Origin: JALORV01 sp963703945
Lineage (GTDB): Bacteria; Pseudomonadota; Gammaproteobacteria; Burkholderiales; Burkholderiaceae_F
Length of the DNA stretch: 64,000 bases
Assembly: GCA_963703945.1 (NCBI GenBank)
Contig: CAVPGM010000046.1
Location: 331,745-395,744, forward strand
Direction of reading: 5' to 3'
Under the pieces are notes generated by a model. That model saw only the letters and a program-made list of their open reading frames with translations. It ran no database searches and was not told the DNA's origin. The position numbers and the translations under genes were made by a program. Positions within the stretch are counted from its first letter, which is position 1, and every line of letters starts with the position of its first letter. Positions 1-7,286 of this stretch are shown here, one piece after another.

Positions 1-296
1 GCGGCATCGCCAACATGAACTATTCGATCTCGAACAATGCCGAATATGGCGAGTACGTCACCGGCCCCGAGATCGTCACCGCAGAGACCAAGCGCGCGAT
101 GAAGGAAGCGCTCAGGCGCATCCAGACCGGCGAATATGCCAAGAGCTTCATCCTCGAGAATCGGGCCGGCGCGACCACGCTGAACGCCCGTCGCCGTCTG
201 GTGGCGGAACACCCGATCGAGCAGGTCGGCGAGAAGCTGCGGGCAATGATGCCCTGGATCAAGGCCAATCGCCTGGTCGACCAGTCCAAGAACTGA
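1..296 (+). CDS. ilvC: Ketol-acid reductoisomerase, C-terminal part (5' end outside window)
   Basis: This is the last ~97 residues of ketol-acid reductoisomerase, which makes 2,3-dihydroxy-isovalerate in valine/leucine/isoleucine synthesis. The reading frame is open from base 3 and stops at 296. The segment SISNNAEYGEY near its start matches the conserved substrate-binding serine region of the knotted C-terminal domain, and the tail (LRAMMPWIKANRLVDQSKN) is where the short class I enzyme ends. The gene is followed by psd, pssA and leuA in the same direction, an order I know from betaproteobacteria, with leuA continuing the same pathway. Only the 5' truncation by the window edge limits the call. 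Confidence 0.95.
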   Translation, partial: GIANMNYSISNNAEYGEYVTGPEIVTAETKRAMKEALRRIQTGEYAKSFILENRAGATTLNARRRLVAEHPIEQVGEKLRAMMPWIKANRLVDQSKN

Positions 297-370
297 GCGC
301 GCTCGAGGCGGGTCAACCGGCTGCTCCAGGTGCGGCGTTGAACTGCCATTCGTCGCAGAAAGGACTCTGA

Positions 371-1084
371 ATGATTCGCTCAGCCCTCGCCACGCTGCTG
401 CTTGCCGCATTGCCGGTCGCGGCGCAGGTACAGGCGCCGCCGGCTCCCGGTGCCGGAACGCTCGTGATGATGAACGGCAGCGCGGAGATCGAGCTGCCAA
501 ACGACGAGGCCGTCGCAAGCTTCTTCTATGAAGCGCAGGATGCCGATCTGTCGAAGGCGCAGGCCCTGGTCAACCAGCGGGTTGGCGACGGCACTGCTGC
601 GCTCAAACGCGCCGACCCGAAGGCGCTGATCGAGACCTCAGGCTACGGCAGCTATCCGGTCTACTCCGCGGGCACCAACCGCAACATAGTCGGCTGGCGG
701 GTGCGGCAAGGCGTGACGCTGAAGACCGACAACCTGGCCGCGTTGCCGAAGACGGTTGCTGCCGCGCAGTCGTTCCTTTCGGTCGGCGGTGTCGATTTCC
801 GCCTATCCAAGGCAGCGCGGGAAAAAGTCGATGCACAGTTGATCCAGCAGTCCATTGCCAACCTGAACGCCCGCATCGCCGCAGCGGCGCAGGCACTGGG
901 TGTTCCGCCGGGTCGCGTGCGGCTCGAGGAAGTTAATTTCGGCGTGCGCGAAGGCGGGCCGATTCCCATCGGAGTTGCGCGCATGGCGACGATGTCGTCG
1001 GATGCCGTTCCACCGCCGACCTTCGAGTCTGGGCGCTCGTCGGAGCGCATGACCGTCAGCGGCAAGGCGCGTTTGCTTCCCTGA
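371..1084 (+). CDS. Secreted SIMPL-domain (DUF541) protein
   Basis: The 237-residue product starts with a clear Sec signal peptide (MIRSALATLLLAALPVAAQVQA, cleavage probably after A18 or A22), so it should be periplasmic. The remainder has the SIMPL/DUF541 pattern: an early SAEIELPNDEA strand, a central block with ETSGYGSYPVY and WRVRQGVTL, and a C-terminal strand ERMTVSGKARL that repeats the early pattern. Family members are oligomeric envelope proteins with no settled biochemical role, so no function is claimed. It sits between ilvC and psd with its own AAAGGA ribosome site 7 bases before the ATG. It shows no truncation. Confidence 0.85.
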   Translation: MIRSALATLLLAALPVAAQVQAPPAPGAGTLVMMNGSAEIELPNDEAVASFFYEAQDADLSKAQALVNQRVGDGTAALKRADPKALIETSGYGSYPVYSAGTNRNIVGWRVRQGVTLKTDNLAALPKTVAAAQSFLSVGGVDFRLSKAAREKVDAQLIQQSIANLNARIAAAAQALGVPPGRVRLEEVNFGVREGGPIPIGVARMATMSSDAVPPPTFESGRSSERMTVSGKARLLP

Positions 1085-1183
1085 CTGCCCGTCATCGGGC
1101 GTGTGCGGCGCACCGCGACCGCGGTCGGCACGCGGGCCGCTTCCGATACCATAGTGCCTGCTGATGCCAGACGGGCACATTCG

Positions 1184-1828
1184 ATGAACTATCCACATCC
1201 GTTGCTCGCGCGCGAAGGCTGGCCCTTCATCGGGGCAGCCCTGGCGCTAGCCATCGCGACGTGGTGGTTCGCCGGTTTCGCATGGTCGCTGCCGGTCTGG
1301 GGGTTGGCGATCTTCATCATCCAGTTCTTCCGTGATCCTCCGCGCGAAGTGCCCACCATGCCGTCTGCCGTGCTGTCGCCGGCGGACGGCCGGATCGTCA
1401 AGGTCGCGAGGATCGGCGACCCCAGCACCGCGCGCGAAGCCTTGCTGATCAGCGTGTTCATGAACGTCTTCAATGTTCACAGCAACCGTTCCCCGGTGGA
1501 CGGCACCGTGGAATCCGTCGTGTACTCGGCCGGCAGTTTCATCAACGCCGACCTCGACAAGGCCTCCACCGAGAACGAGCGCAACGCGATGGTGCTGCGG
1601 CTGGACTCCGGCGAGCGCGTGTCGGTCGTGCAGGTGGCCGGGCTCATCGCCCGCCGCATCCTGTGCTACGTCAAGGCCGGCGACCGGCTGGCGCGGGGAC
1701 AGCGCTACGGCTTCATCCGGTTCGGATCGCGCGTCGACGTCTATCTGCCGCTGACGGCGCGGCCGCGGGTCGCGGTCGGCGATATCGTTTACGCGACGAC
1801 GACCGTACTCGCGGAATTGCAGGCGTAG
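1184..1828 (+). CDS. psd: Phosphatidylserine decarboxylase proenzyme (short class)
   Basis: This enzyme decarboxylates phosphatidylserine to phosphatidylethanolamine at the inner membrane. The 214-residue length fits the short Psd class. Two membrane segments lie at about residues 15-30 and 36-50. The conserved SPADGRI and NVHSNRSPVDG blocks follow at 65-71 and 97-107. The self-cleavage site that creates the pyruvoyl group is the Gly181-Ser182 pair in IRFGSRVDVYLP. I chose the ATG at 1184 (MNYPHPLL); an in-frame upstream extension to 1103 has no family counterpart. pssA starts 6 bases after the stop, so the two steps of PE synthesis are adjacent and probably cotranscribed. Confidence 0.95.
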   Translation: MNYPHPLLAREGWPFIGAALALAIATWWFAGFAWSLPVWGLAIFIIQFFRDPPREVPTMPSAVLSPADGRIVKVARIGDPSTAREALLISVFMNVFNVHSNRSPVDGTVESVVYSAGSFINADLDKASTENERNAMVLRLDSGERVSVVQVAGLIARRILCYVKAGDRLARGQRYGFIRFGSRVDVYLPLTARPRVAVGDIVYATTTVLAELQA

Positions 1829-1834
1829 CTCCCT

Positions 1835-2665
1835 ATGCGATTTCGTCGTCGCAAGTCGCGCAGCTACCCGCTTGCCGGAGCGCCAGTCGCGCTGGACGAG
1901 GCGCCGCACGCACGGCGGCGCGGAATCTACCTGCTGCCCAACCTGTTCACGATGGCGGCGTTGTTCGCTGGTTTCTTTGCGATCGTGCAGGCGATGAGCC
2001 AGCGCTTCGAACTTGCGGCCATTGCCATTTTTGCGGCGATGGTGCTCGATGGCATGGACGGCCGGGTGGCTCGCCTCACGCATACGCAGAGCGCATTCGG
2101 CGAGCAGTTCGATTCGCTGTCGGACATGACCTCGTTCGGTGTCGCGCCGGCGCTGGTGATGTACGAATGGGTGCTGAGCGAGCTGGGGCGCTGGGGCTGG
2201 GCGGGTGCGTTCGTCTACTGCGCCGGTGCGGCGTTGAGGCTGGCGCGATTTAACTCGAACATTGGAGTCGTCGACAAGCGCTTCTTCCAGGGCTTGCCCA
2301 GCCCCGCGGCGGCAGCGCTGATCGCCGGTTTCGTCTGGCTGGCGATCGACAACAAGATTCCTGTGAGGGACAGCGTGATGCCTTGGGTGGCCTTTGCGCT
2401 TACCGTGTACGCGGGGCTGACGATGGTATCGAGCGCGCCGTTTTACAGCGGCAAGAGCTTCCAGATCGGGCGCAGCGTGCCCTTCTGGGTCATGATCGTG
2501 CTGATCGTGCTCATCTTCGTGGTCAGCTCCGACCCGCCGATCGCGCTCTTCACCCTGTTTTGCCTGTACGCGCTGTCGGGCTATCTCTACTGGGCCTACC
2601 GCTGGTTCAGCGGCCAGCCGAATCCCGCCAAGCCGACGGCGCGCGATATCGACCGCTCGGGCTAG
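1835..2665 (+). CDS. pssA: CDP-diacylglycerol--serine O-phosphatidyltransferase
   Basis: This membrane enzyme makes phosphatidylserine from CDP-diacylglycerol and serine, the substrate for the psd product encoded just upstream. The 276-residue protein has about eight hydrophobic segments. The CDP-alcohol phosphotransferase signature is complete: D75-G76-x2-A79-R80-x8-G89-x3-D93-x3-D97. An arginine-rich N-terminus (MRFRRRKSR) precedes the first membrane helix. The gap to psd is 6 bases. The leuA promoter begins immediately after the stop codon, so the transcription unit appears to end here. Confidence 0.95.
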   Translation: MRFRRRKSRSYPLAGAPVALDEAPHARRRGIYLLPNLFTMAALFAGFFAIVQAMSQRFELAAIAIFAAMVLDGMDGRVARLTHTQSAFGEQFDSLSDMTSFGVAPALVMYEWVLSELGRWGWAGAFVYCAGAALRLARFNSNIGVVDKRFFQGLPSPAAAALIAGFVWLAIDNKIPVRDSVMPWVAFALTVYAGLTMVSSAPFYSGKSFQIGRSVPFWVMIVLIVLIFVVSSDPPIALFTLFCLYALSGYLYWAYRWFSGQPNPAKPTARDIDRSG

Positions 2666-2666
2666 G

Positions 2667-2695
2667 TTGTTTCACCGCCTGAATCGCCTTATAGT
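2667..2695 (+). promoter_or_regulatory. Sigma-70-type promoter for the leuA leader
   Basis: A TTGTTT -35 element (2667-2672) and a TATAGT -10 element (2690-2695) are separated by exactly 17 bases. The expected start point, about 7 bases after the -10, falls at 2702, directly before the ATG of the leucine-rich leader peptide at 2703. The leader would therefore be translated from a leaderless mRNA. The assignment is by motif and spacing only. Confidence 0.6.
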
Positions 2696-2702
2696 GGCTT
2701 CT

Positions 2703-2792
2703 ATGTCCCGAGCAACATTCTTTGCCCCCCGCCTTATCGCCGCCGTCCTGCTGGGCCGGCTGCTTCTGCTGCTGCGCCCCGCGCGCAGCTAA
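2703..2792 (+). CDS. Leucine-rich leader peptide upstream of leuA (attenuator-type uORF)
   Basis: This 29-codon open frame runs from ATG 2703 to TAA 2792, 76 bases before leuA. Eight of its 29 residues are leucine, five of them consecutive at codons 20-24 (CTG CTT CTG CTG CTG), with a further pair at 16-17. One isoleucine and one valine also occur. Runs of the end-product amino acid are the hallmark of ribosome-stalling leader peptides controlling amino acid operons. The downstream 76 bases are GC-rich, but I see no clear hairpin with a T-run, so the mechanism could be attenuation or control of leuA translation. It starts essentially at the predicted transcription start. The role is inferred. 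Confidence 0.7.
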   Translation: MSRATFFAPRLIAAVLLGRLLLLLRPARS

Positions 2793-2868
2793 CCCCCGAC
2801 CCACAACTTGTGTAGTACCGCTGCCGCGCCCCGAGCCCGGCAGGAAAACTCATCGCCCGGAGCGACCC

Positions 2869-4419
2869 ATGACCGACTCACTGATCATCTTCGACACCAC
2901 GCTGCGCGACGGCGAGCAGAGCCCCGGCGCCTCGATGACCAAGGAAGAAAAGCTGCGGATCGCGCGGCAGCTCGAGCGCCTGCGCGTGGACGTGATCGAG
3001 GCGGGCTTCGCGGCGTCGTCCAACGGCGACTTCGAAGCGGTGCGGTCGATCGCCAACACGATCAAGGATTCGACCGTGTGCTCGCTGGCGCGGGCCAACG
3101 ACCGCGACATCAGCCGCGCGGCCGAAGCGCTCAAGGGCGCGGCATCACAGCGCATCCACACCTTCATCGCCACCTCCGCGCTGCACATGGAAAAGAAGCT
3201 GCGCATGACGCCCGAGCAAGTGTTCGAGCAGGCCAGGCTCGCGGTGCGATTCGCGCGGCAGTTCACCGACAACGTCGAGTTCTCCCCGGAGGACGGATAC
3301 CGGTCCGATCCGGATTTCCTGTGCCGTGTGCTGGAAGCAGTGATTGCGGAGGGCGCAACGACGATCAACATTCCGGACACCGTGGGCTACGCGATCCCGG
3401 AGTTGTACGGCGAGTTCCTGCGCTCGCTGCGCGAACGGATTCCCAATTCCGGGAAGGCCGTGTGGAGCGTGCATTGCCATAACGATCTCGGCATGGCGGT
3501 AGCCAATTCATTGGCGGGCGTCAAGATCGGCGGAGCGCGCCAGGTCGAGTGCACGGTCAACGGACTGGGGGAGCGCGCAGGCAACTGCTCGCTCGAGGAA
3601 GTCGTGATGGCGGTGCGCACGCGCCGCGACTTCTTCGATCTCGACGTGGGCGTCGACACCACGCAGATCGTGCCCGCATCCAAGCTGGTGTCCGGCATCA
3701 CCGGTTTCCCCGTGCAGCCGAACAAGGCGGTCGTCGGCGCAAACGCCTTCGCTCATGCATCCGGCATACACCAGGATGGGGTGCTGAAAGCGCGCGATAC
3801 CTACGAAATCATGCGCGCCGAGGATGTTGGCTGGACCGCCAACAAGATCGTGCTGGGCAAGCTGTCCGGCCGTAATGCTTTCAAGCAGCGTGTTCAGGAA
3901 CTCGCGATCCCGATCGAAAGCGAAACCGAACTGAATGCCGCGTTCGCGCGCTTCAAGGAGCTCGCCGACCGCAAGTCCGAGATCTATGACGAGGACATCC
4001 AGGCGCTTTTCTCCGATGAAACGGTGACGCCGCACGACGAGCACTTCAAGCTGCTGTCGCTGTCGCAGCGCTCGGAAACAGGCGAGCGGCCGCATGCGCG
4101 CGTGGTGCTCGCGATCGGGCCGACCGAGGTTACCGCCGAGTCGGACGGCAACGGTCCGGTCGACGCTTCGCTGAAGGCGATCGAAAGCCAGGTGCACAGC
4201 GGCTGCGAGCTGCTGCTGTACTCGGTCAACGCCATCACGACCGGCACCGAGTCGCAGGGCGAGGTCACCGTCCGCCTGGCCCGTGCAGGACGCATCGTCA
4301 ACGGCGTTGGGGCCGATCCCGACATCATTGCGGCGTCCGCCAAGGCTTACCTCAACGCGCTGAACAAGCTGCACAGCGGCGTCGAACGCCTGAATCCGCA
4401 GACTTCGCTCGCGCCCTGA
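2869..4419 (+). CDS. leuA: 2-isopropylmalate synthase
   Basis: The first committed enzyme of leucine synthesis condenses 2-ketoisovalerate with acetyl-CoA. The 516-residue length matches the bacterial type with a C-terminal regulatory domain. The N-terminal catalytic barrel opens with FDTTLRDGEQSPGASM (metal-binding Asp in LRDGEQ) and carries the HCHNDLGMA metal ligands around residue 204. The segment NGLGERAGNCSLEEVVM follows. The last ~120 residues form the allosteric leucine-binding domain. The ATG at 2869 (MTDSLIIFDTT) is chosen because upstream residues of the same frame overlap the leader peptide region and lack family similarity. Feedback inhibition by leucine plus the upstream leucine-rich uORF suggest two layers of control. 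Confidence 0.96.
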   Translation: MTDSLIIFDTTLRDGEQSPGASMTKEEKLRIARQLERLRVDVIEAGFAASSNGDFEAVRSIANTIKDSTVCSLARANDRDISRAAEALKGAASQRIHTFIATSALHMEKKLRMTPEQVFEQARLAVRFARQFTDNVEFSPEDGYRSDPDFLCRVLEAVIAEGATTINIPDTVGYAIPELYGEFLRSLRERIPNSGKAVWSVHCHNDLGMAVANSLAGVKIGGARQVECTVNGLGERAGNCSLEEVVMAVRTRRDFFDLDVGVDTTQIVPASKLVSGITGFPVQPNKAVVGANAFAHASGIHQDGVLKARDTYEIMRAEDVGWTANKIVLGKLSGRNAFKQRVQELAIPIESETELNAAFARFKELADRKSEIYDEDIQALFSDETVTPHDEHFKLLSLSQRSETGERPHARVVLAIGPTEVTAESDGNGPVDASLKAIESQVHSGCELLLYSVNAITTGTESQGEVTVRLARAGRIVNGVGADPDIIAASAKAYLNALNKLHSGVERLNPQTSLAP

Positions 4420-4510
4420 TCGCTCGAGGGAGACAACTGCGGCTCGGCGGCGACTCGGGAGTCTCGGCTCGCCGCCGGACCGGGCCACTCGGCCCGCGTC
4501 CCTGATCGGC

Positions 4511-4516
4511 TATACT
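4511..4516 (+). promoter_or_regulatory. Probable -10 element for rpsO
   Basis: TATACT lies 69 bases before the rpsO ATG. No good -35 hexamer is found at 16-18 bases upstream. The placement, in the only gap before rpsO, is the main support. Confidence 0.35.
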
Positions 4517-4584
4517 TTCAGGCTTCACGGCACGGCCATCCTTCCGTGTCCGCGTGTGTTCAAGTTCGACTCGAAAGGGAGAAG

Positions 4585-4854
4585 ATGGCAGTTGCAGACA
4601 TCAACAAGGCGGATATCGTCGCCAAGTATCAGCGCGCGAAGGCTGATACCGGCTCGCCCGAAGTGCAGGTCGCTCTTCTGACGGCACGTATCAACGAGCT
4701 GACCGACCATTTCAAGGCCCATGTCAAGGATCACCACTCGCGCCGCGGCCTGCTCAAGATGGTCAGTCGGCGACGCAAGCTTCTCGATTACCTCAAGGGC
4801 AAGAACCCGGAGGCCTACAAGGGGCTCATCGACAGCCTCGGCCTTCGCAAGTAG
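4585..4854 (+). CDS. rpsO: 30S ribosomal protein S15
   Basis: S15 binds 16S rRNA in the platform of the small subunit. The 89-residue product has the expected length and the conserved blocks TGSPEVQVALLTARINELTDHF, then HHSRRGLLKMVSRRRKLLDYL and a closing YKGLIDSLGLRK. The ATG at 4585 is preceded by a strong GGGAGAAG ribosome site; an in-frame extension upstream to 4546 is not conserved. pnp follows in the usual rpsO-pnp order after 223 bases, a spacer in which processing sites commonly lie, though I see no unambiguous terminator there. Confidence 0.97.
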   Translation: MAVADINKADIVAKYQRAKADTGSPEVQVALLTARINELTDHFKAHVKDHHSRRGLLKMVSRRRKLLDYLKGKNPEAYKGLIDSLGLRK

Positions 4855-5077
4855 TCGCTCTATGACCGCGATCGTCAATCTTCAATGACCGGGACATGCA
4901 GTCAGGCAGCCTGCGCGGAGTGATCCACGCGGGCCGCGTGCCCATGCCCGCAAACAATGCGCGCTGCGATATGGACGTAAGGGCGGAACCCCCGCACCGA
5001 GTCGTCGATACCGCAGCGTGCCGGGCTGCCGCGCAGGAGTGCGCGCACAGCCGAGTCCAACAAGAAAGGGGCACCCA

Positions 5078-7216
5078 GTGTTCGAAAAAGTAAGCAAGCA
5101 ATTTGCGTACGGTGCGCACACCGTCACGCTCGAGACCGGCGAGATCGCCCGTCAGTCGGGCGGCGCCGTCGTGTGCAAGATGGACGACACGGTCGTGCTC
5201 GCCACTGTCGTGGCGCGCAAGGAAGCCAAGCCCGGGCAGGACTTCTTCCCGCTGACGGTCGATTACGTCGAGAAGACCTACGCGGCTGGAAGGATTCCGG
5301 GCGGGTTCTTCAAGCGCGAAGGGAGGCCGTCGGAGAAGGAGACGCTGACCTCGCGGCTGATCGACCGGCCGATTCGGCCTCTCTTTCCCGATGGCTTCTT
5401 CAACGAAGTCCAGGTCGTGGTGCACGTGCTGTCGGTGGACCCGGAGATTGATCCGGACATTCCGGCGCTGATCGGAGCCTCGGCCGCGTTGTCGCTGTCG
5501 GGCATTCCGTTCAAGGGACCGATCGGTGCCTGCCGCGTCGGGTATCTCGACGGCCAGTACGTGGCGAACCCGACCGCGACGCAGCTCAAGGCCTCGCAGC
5601 TCAACCTGGTAGTCGCAGGTACCGAGCGCGCCGTGCTGATGGTCGAATCCGAAGCCGACCAGCTGACCGAGGAGGTGATGCTGGGCGCCGTGATGTTCGG
5701 TCACCAGCAGATGCAGGCCGCGATCAATTCGATCCATGACCTGGTGCGGGAAGCGGGCAAGCCCGCGTGGGAATGGCAGCCGACCGCGCACAACGAGGCG
5801 CTGATGGCCAAGCTGGTGCATGTTGCGGGTCCCGGACTGCGCGACGCCTATCAGACGCGCAACAAACAGGCTCGCACGCACAAGATCAACGACGTCTACA
5901 CGCAGGTGTGGGCGAAGCTAGAGGAAGAGGCAGCGGCCGGCGGCCAGCCGAAACCGGATGACAACGCGGTCGACGGCATCCTGTTCGACCTTCAGGCGAA
6001 GATTGTCCGCAGCCAGATCCTCGACGGCGAGCCGCGCATCGACGGACGCGACACGCGCACCGTGCGGCCGATCGAGATCCGGCTCGGCGTGCTGCCGCGC
6101 ACCCACGGCTCGGCGCTCTTTACGCGCGGCGAGACTCAGGCACTGGTGACGGCCACGCTCGGCACCAGGCAGGACGAGCAGATCATCGACGCACTCCAGG
6201 GCGAATACCGCGAGCGTTTCATGCTCCACTACAACATGCCGCCGTTCGCCACCGGCGAAACCGGGCGCGTGGGTGCGCCCAAGCGACGGGAGATCGGCCA
6301 CGGCCGGCTGGCGAAGCGCGCGCTGCTGGCGGTGTTGCCGAGCTACGAGGACTTCCAGTATTCGCTTCGCGTGGTCTCCGAGATCACCGAATCGAACGGT
6401 TCATCGTCGATGGCCTCGGTCTGCGGCGGCTGCCTGGCGATGATGGACGCCGGCGTGCCGCTGAAGGCCCATGTGGCGGGCGTCGCGATGGGACTGATCA
6501 AGGAAGGCAACAAGTTCGCGGTGCTCACGGACATCCTCGGCGACGAGGACCATCTGGGCGACATGGACTTCAAGGTGGCGGGCACCGCCACGGGCATCAC
6601 CGCGCTGCAGATGGACATCAAGATCGAGGGCATCACCCGCGAAATCATGCAGGTGGCGCTCGCACAGGCCAAGGAAGGCCGGATGCACATCCTCGCCCGC
6701 ATGCAGGACGCCATTTCCGTTTCGCGCGGCGAGCTGTCGGCATTTGCGCCGCGCCTGATCAAGATGAAGATCAATCCCGAGAAGATCCGGGACGTGATCG
6801 GCAAGGGCGGCGCGGTCATCCGAGCACTGACGGAGGAGACCGGCACCCAGATCGACATCGAGGACGATGGCACGGTCATCATTGCCAGTGTCGACCAGGA
6901 GAAGGGCAGGGAAGCCCAGCGCCGCATCCAGGAGCTGACTGCGGAGGTCGAGGTTGGCAAGGTCTACGACGGCACGGTGCTCCGCCTGCTCGACTTCGGC
7001 GCGATCGTGCAGATCCTGCCCGGCCGTGACGGCCTGTTGCACATCTCGCAGATCGCCAACGAACGCGTCAATGCGGTCGCCGACTACCTGAAGGAGGGCC
7101 AGGCGGTGAAGGTCAAGGTGATCGAGGCTGACGAGAAGGGCCGAGTGCGGCTGTCGATGAAGGCCGTCGAGGCCAACGCTGCGGCCGCTGCGGCTGCCCA
7201 GCAACATCAACATTAG
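5078..7216 (+). CDS. pnp: Polyribonucleotide nucleotidyltransferase (PNPase)
   Basis: PNPase degrades RNA 3' to 5' by phosphorolysis and is the catalytic core of the RNA degradosome. From the GTG at 5078 the product is 712 residues, the family norm; the AAGAAAGG ribosome site sits just upstream and the protein then begins FEKVSKQFAYG as expected. Two RNase PH-like domains occupy roughly residues 10-230 and 330-540. A KH domain (VIGKGGAVIRALTEE) lies near 570-585, and an S1 domain (LDFGAIVQILPGRDGLLHIS) near 635-665. The C-terminus is short and alanine-rich. An intrinsic terminator follows after 16 bases, closing the rpsO-pnp unit. Confidence 0.97.
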   Translation: MFEKVSKQFAYGAHTVTLETGEIARQSGGAVVCKMDDTVVLATVVARKEAKPGQDFFPLTVDYVEKTYAAGRIPGGFFKREGRPSEKETLTSRLIDRPIRPLFPDGFFNEVQVVVHVLSVDPEIDPDIPALIGASAALSLSGIPFKGPIGACRVGYLDGQYVANPTATQLKASQLNLVVAGTERAVLMVESEADQLTEEVMLGAVMFGHQQMQAAINSIHDLVREAGKPAWEWQPTAHNEALMAKLVHVAGPGLRDAYQTRNKQARTHKINDVYTQVWAKLEEEAAAGGQPKPDDNAVDGILFDLQAKIVRSQILDGEPRIDGRDTRTVRPIEIRLGVLPRTHGSALFTRGETQALVTATLGTRQDEQIIDALQGEYRERFMLHYNMPPFATGETGRVGAPKRREIGHGRLAKRALLAVLPSYEDFQYSLRVVSEITESNGSSSMASVCGGCLAMMDAGVPLKAHVAGVAMGLIKEGNKFAVLTDILGDEDHLGDMDFKVAGTATGITALQMDIKIEGITREIMQVALAQAKEGRMHILARMQDAISVSRGELSAFAPRLIKMKINPEKIRDVIGKGGAVIRALTEETGTQIDIEDDGTVIIASVDQEKGREAQRRIQELTAEVEVGKVYDGTVLRLLDFGAIVQILPGRDGLLHISQIANERVNAVADYLKEGQAVKVKVIEADEKGRVRLSMKAVEANAAAAAAAQQHQH

Positions 7217-7232
7217 CCGGGGCTGCCTCGAC

Positions 7233-7255
7233 AAAGGGCGCTTCGGCGCCCTTTT
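7233..7255 (+). terminator. Rho-independent terminator after pnp
   Basis: A perfect 9-bp stem (AAAGGGCGC / GCGCCCTTT) closed by a TTCG tetraloop ends in TTTT. It lies 16 bases after the pnp stop and just before the next gene. Confidence 0.85.
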
Positions 7256-7286
7256 GCTTGGTATCGCTACCCGGGTCTCCGCAACG

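Noticed and set aside
4420..4500. Inverted repeat CGGCGGCGA / TCGCCGCCG after leuA as a terminator
   Set aside because: The stem is separated by a 15-base loop and lacks a T-run; too weak to annotate.
4896..5093. 65-codon frame between rpsO and pnp
   Set aside because: No conservation features; the stretch is better explained as the rpsO-pnp untranslated spacer.
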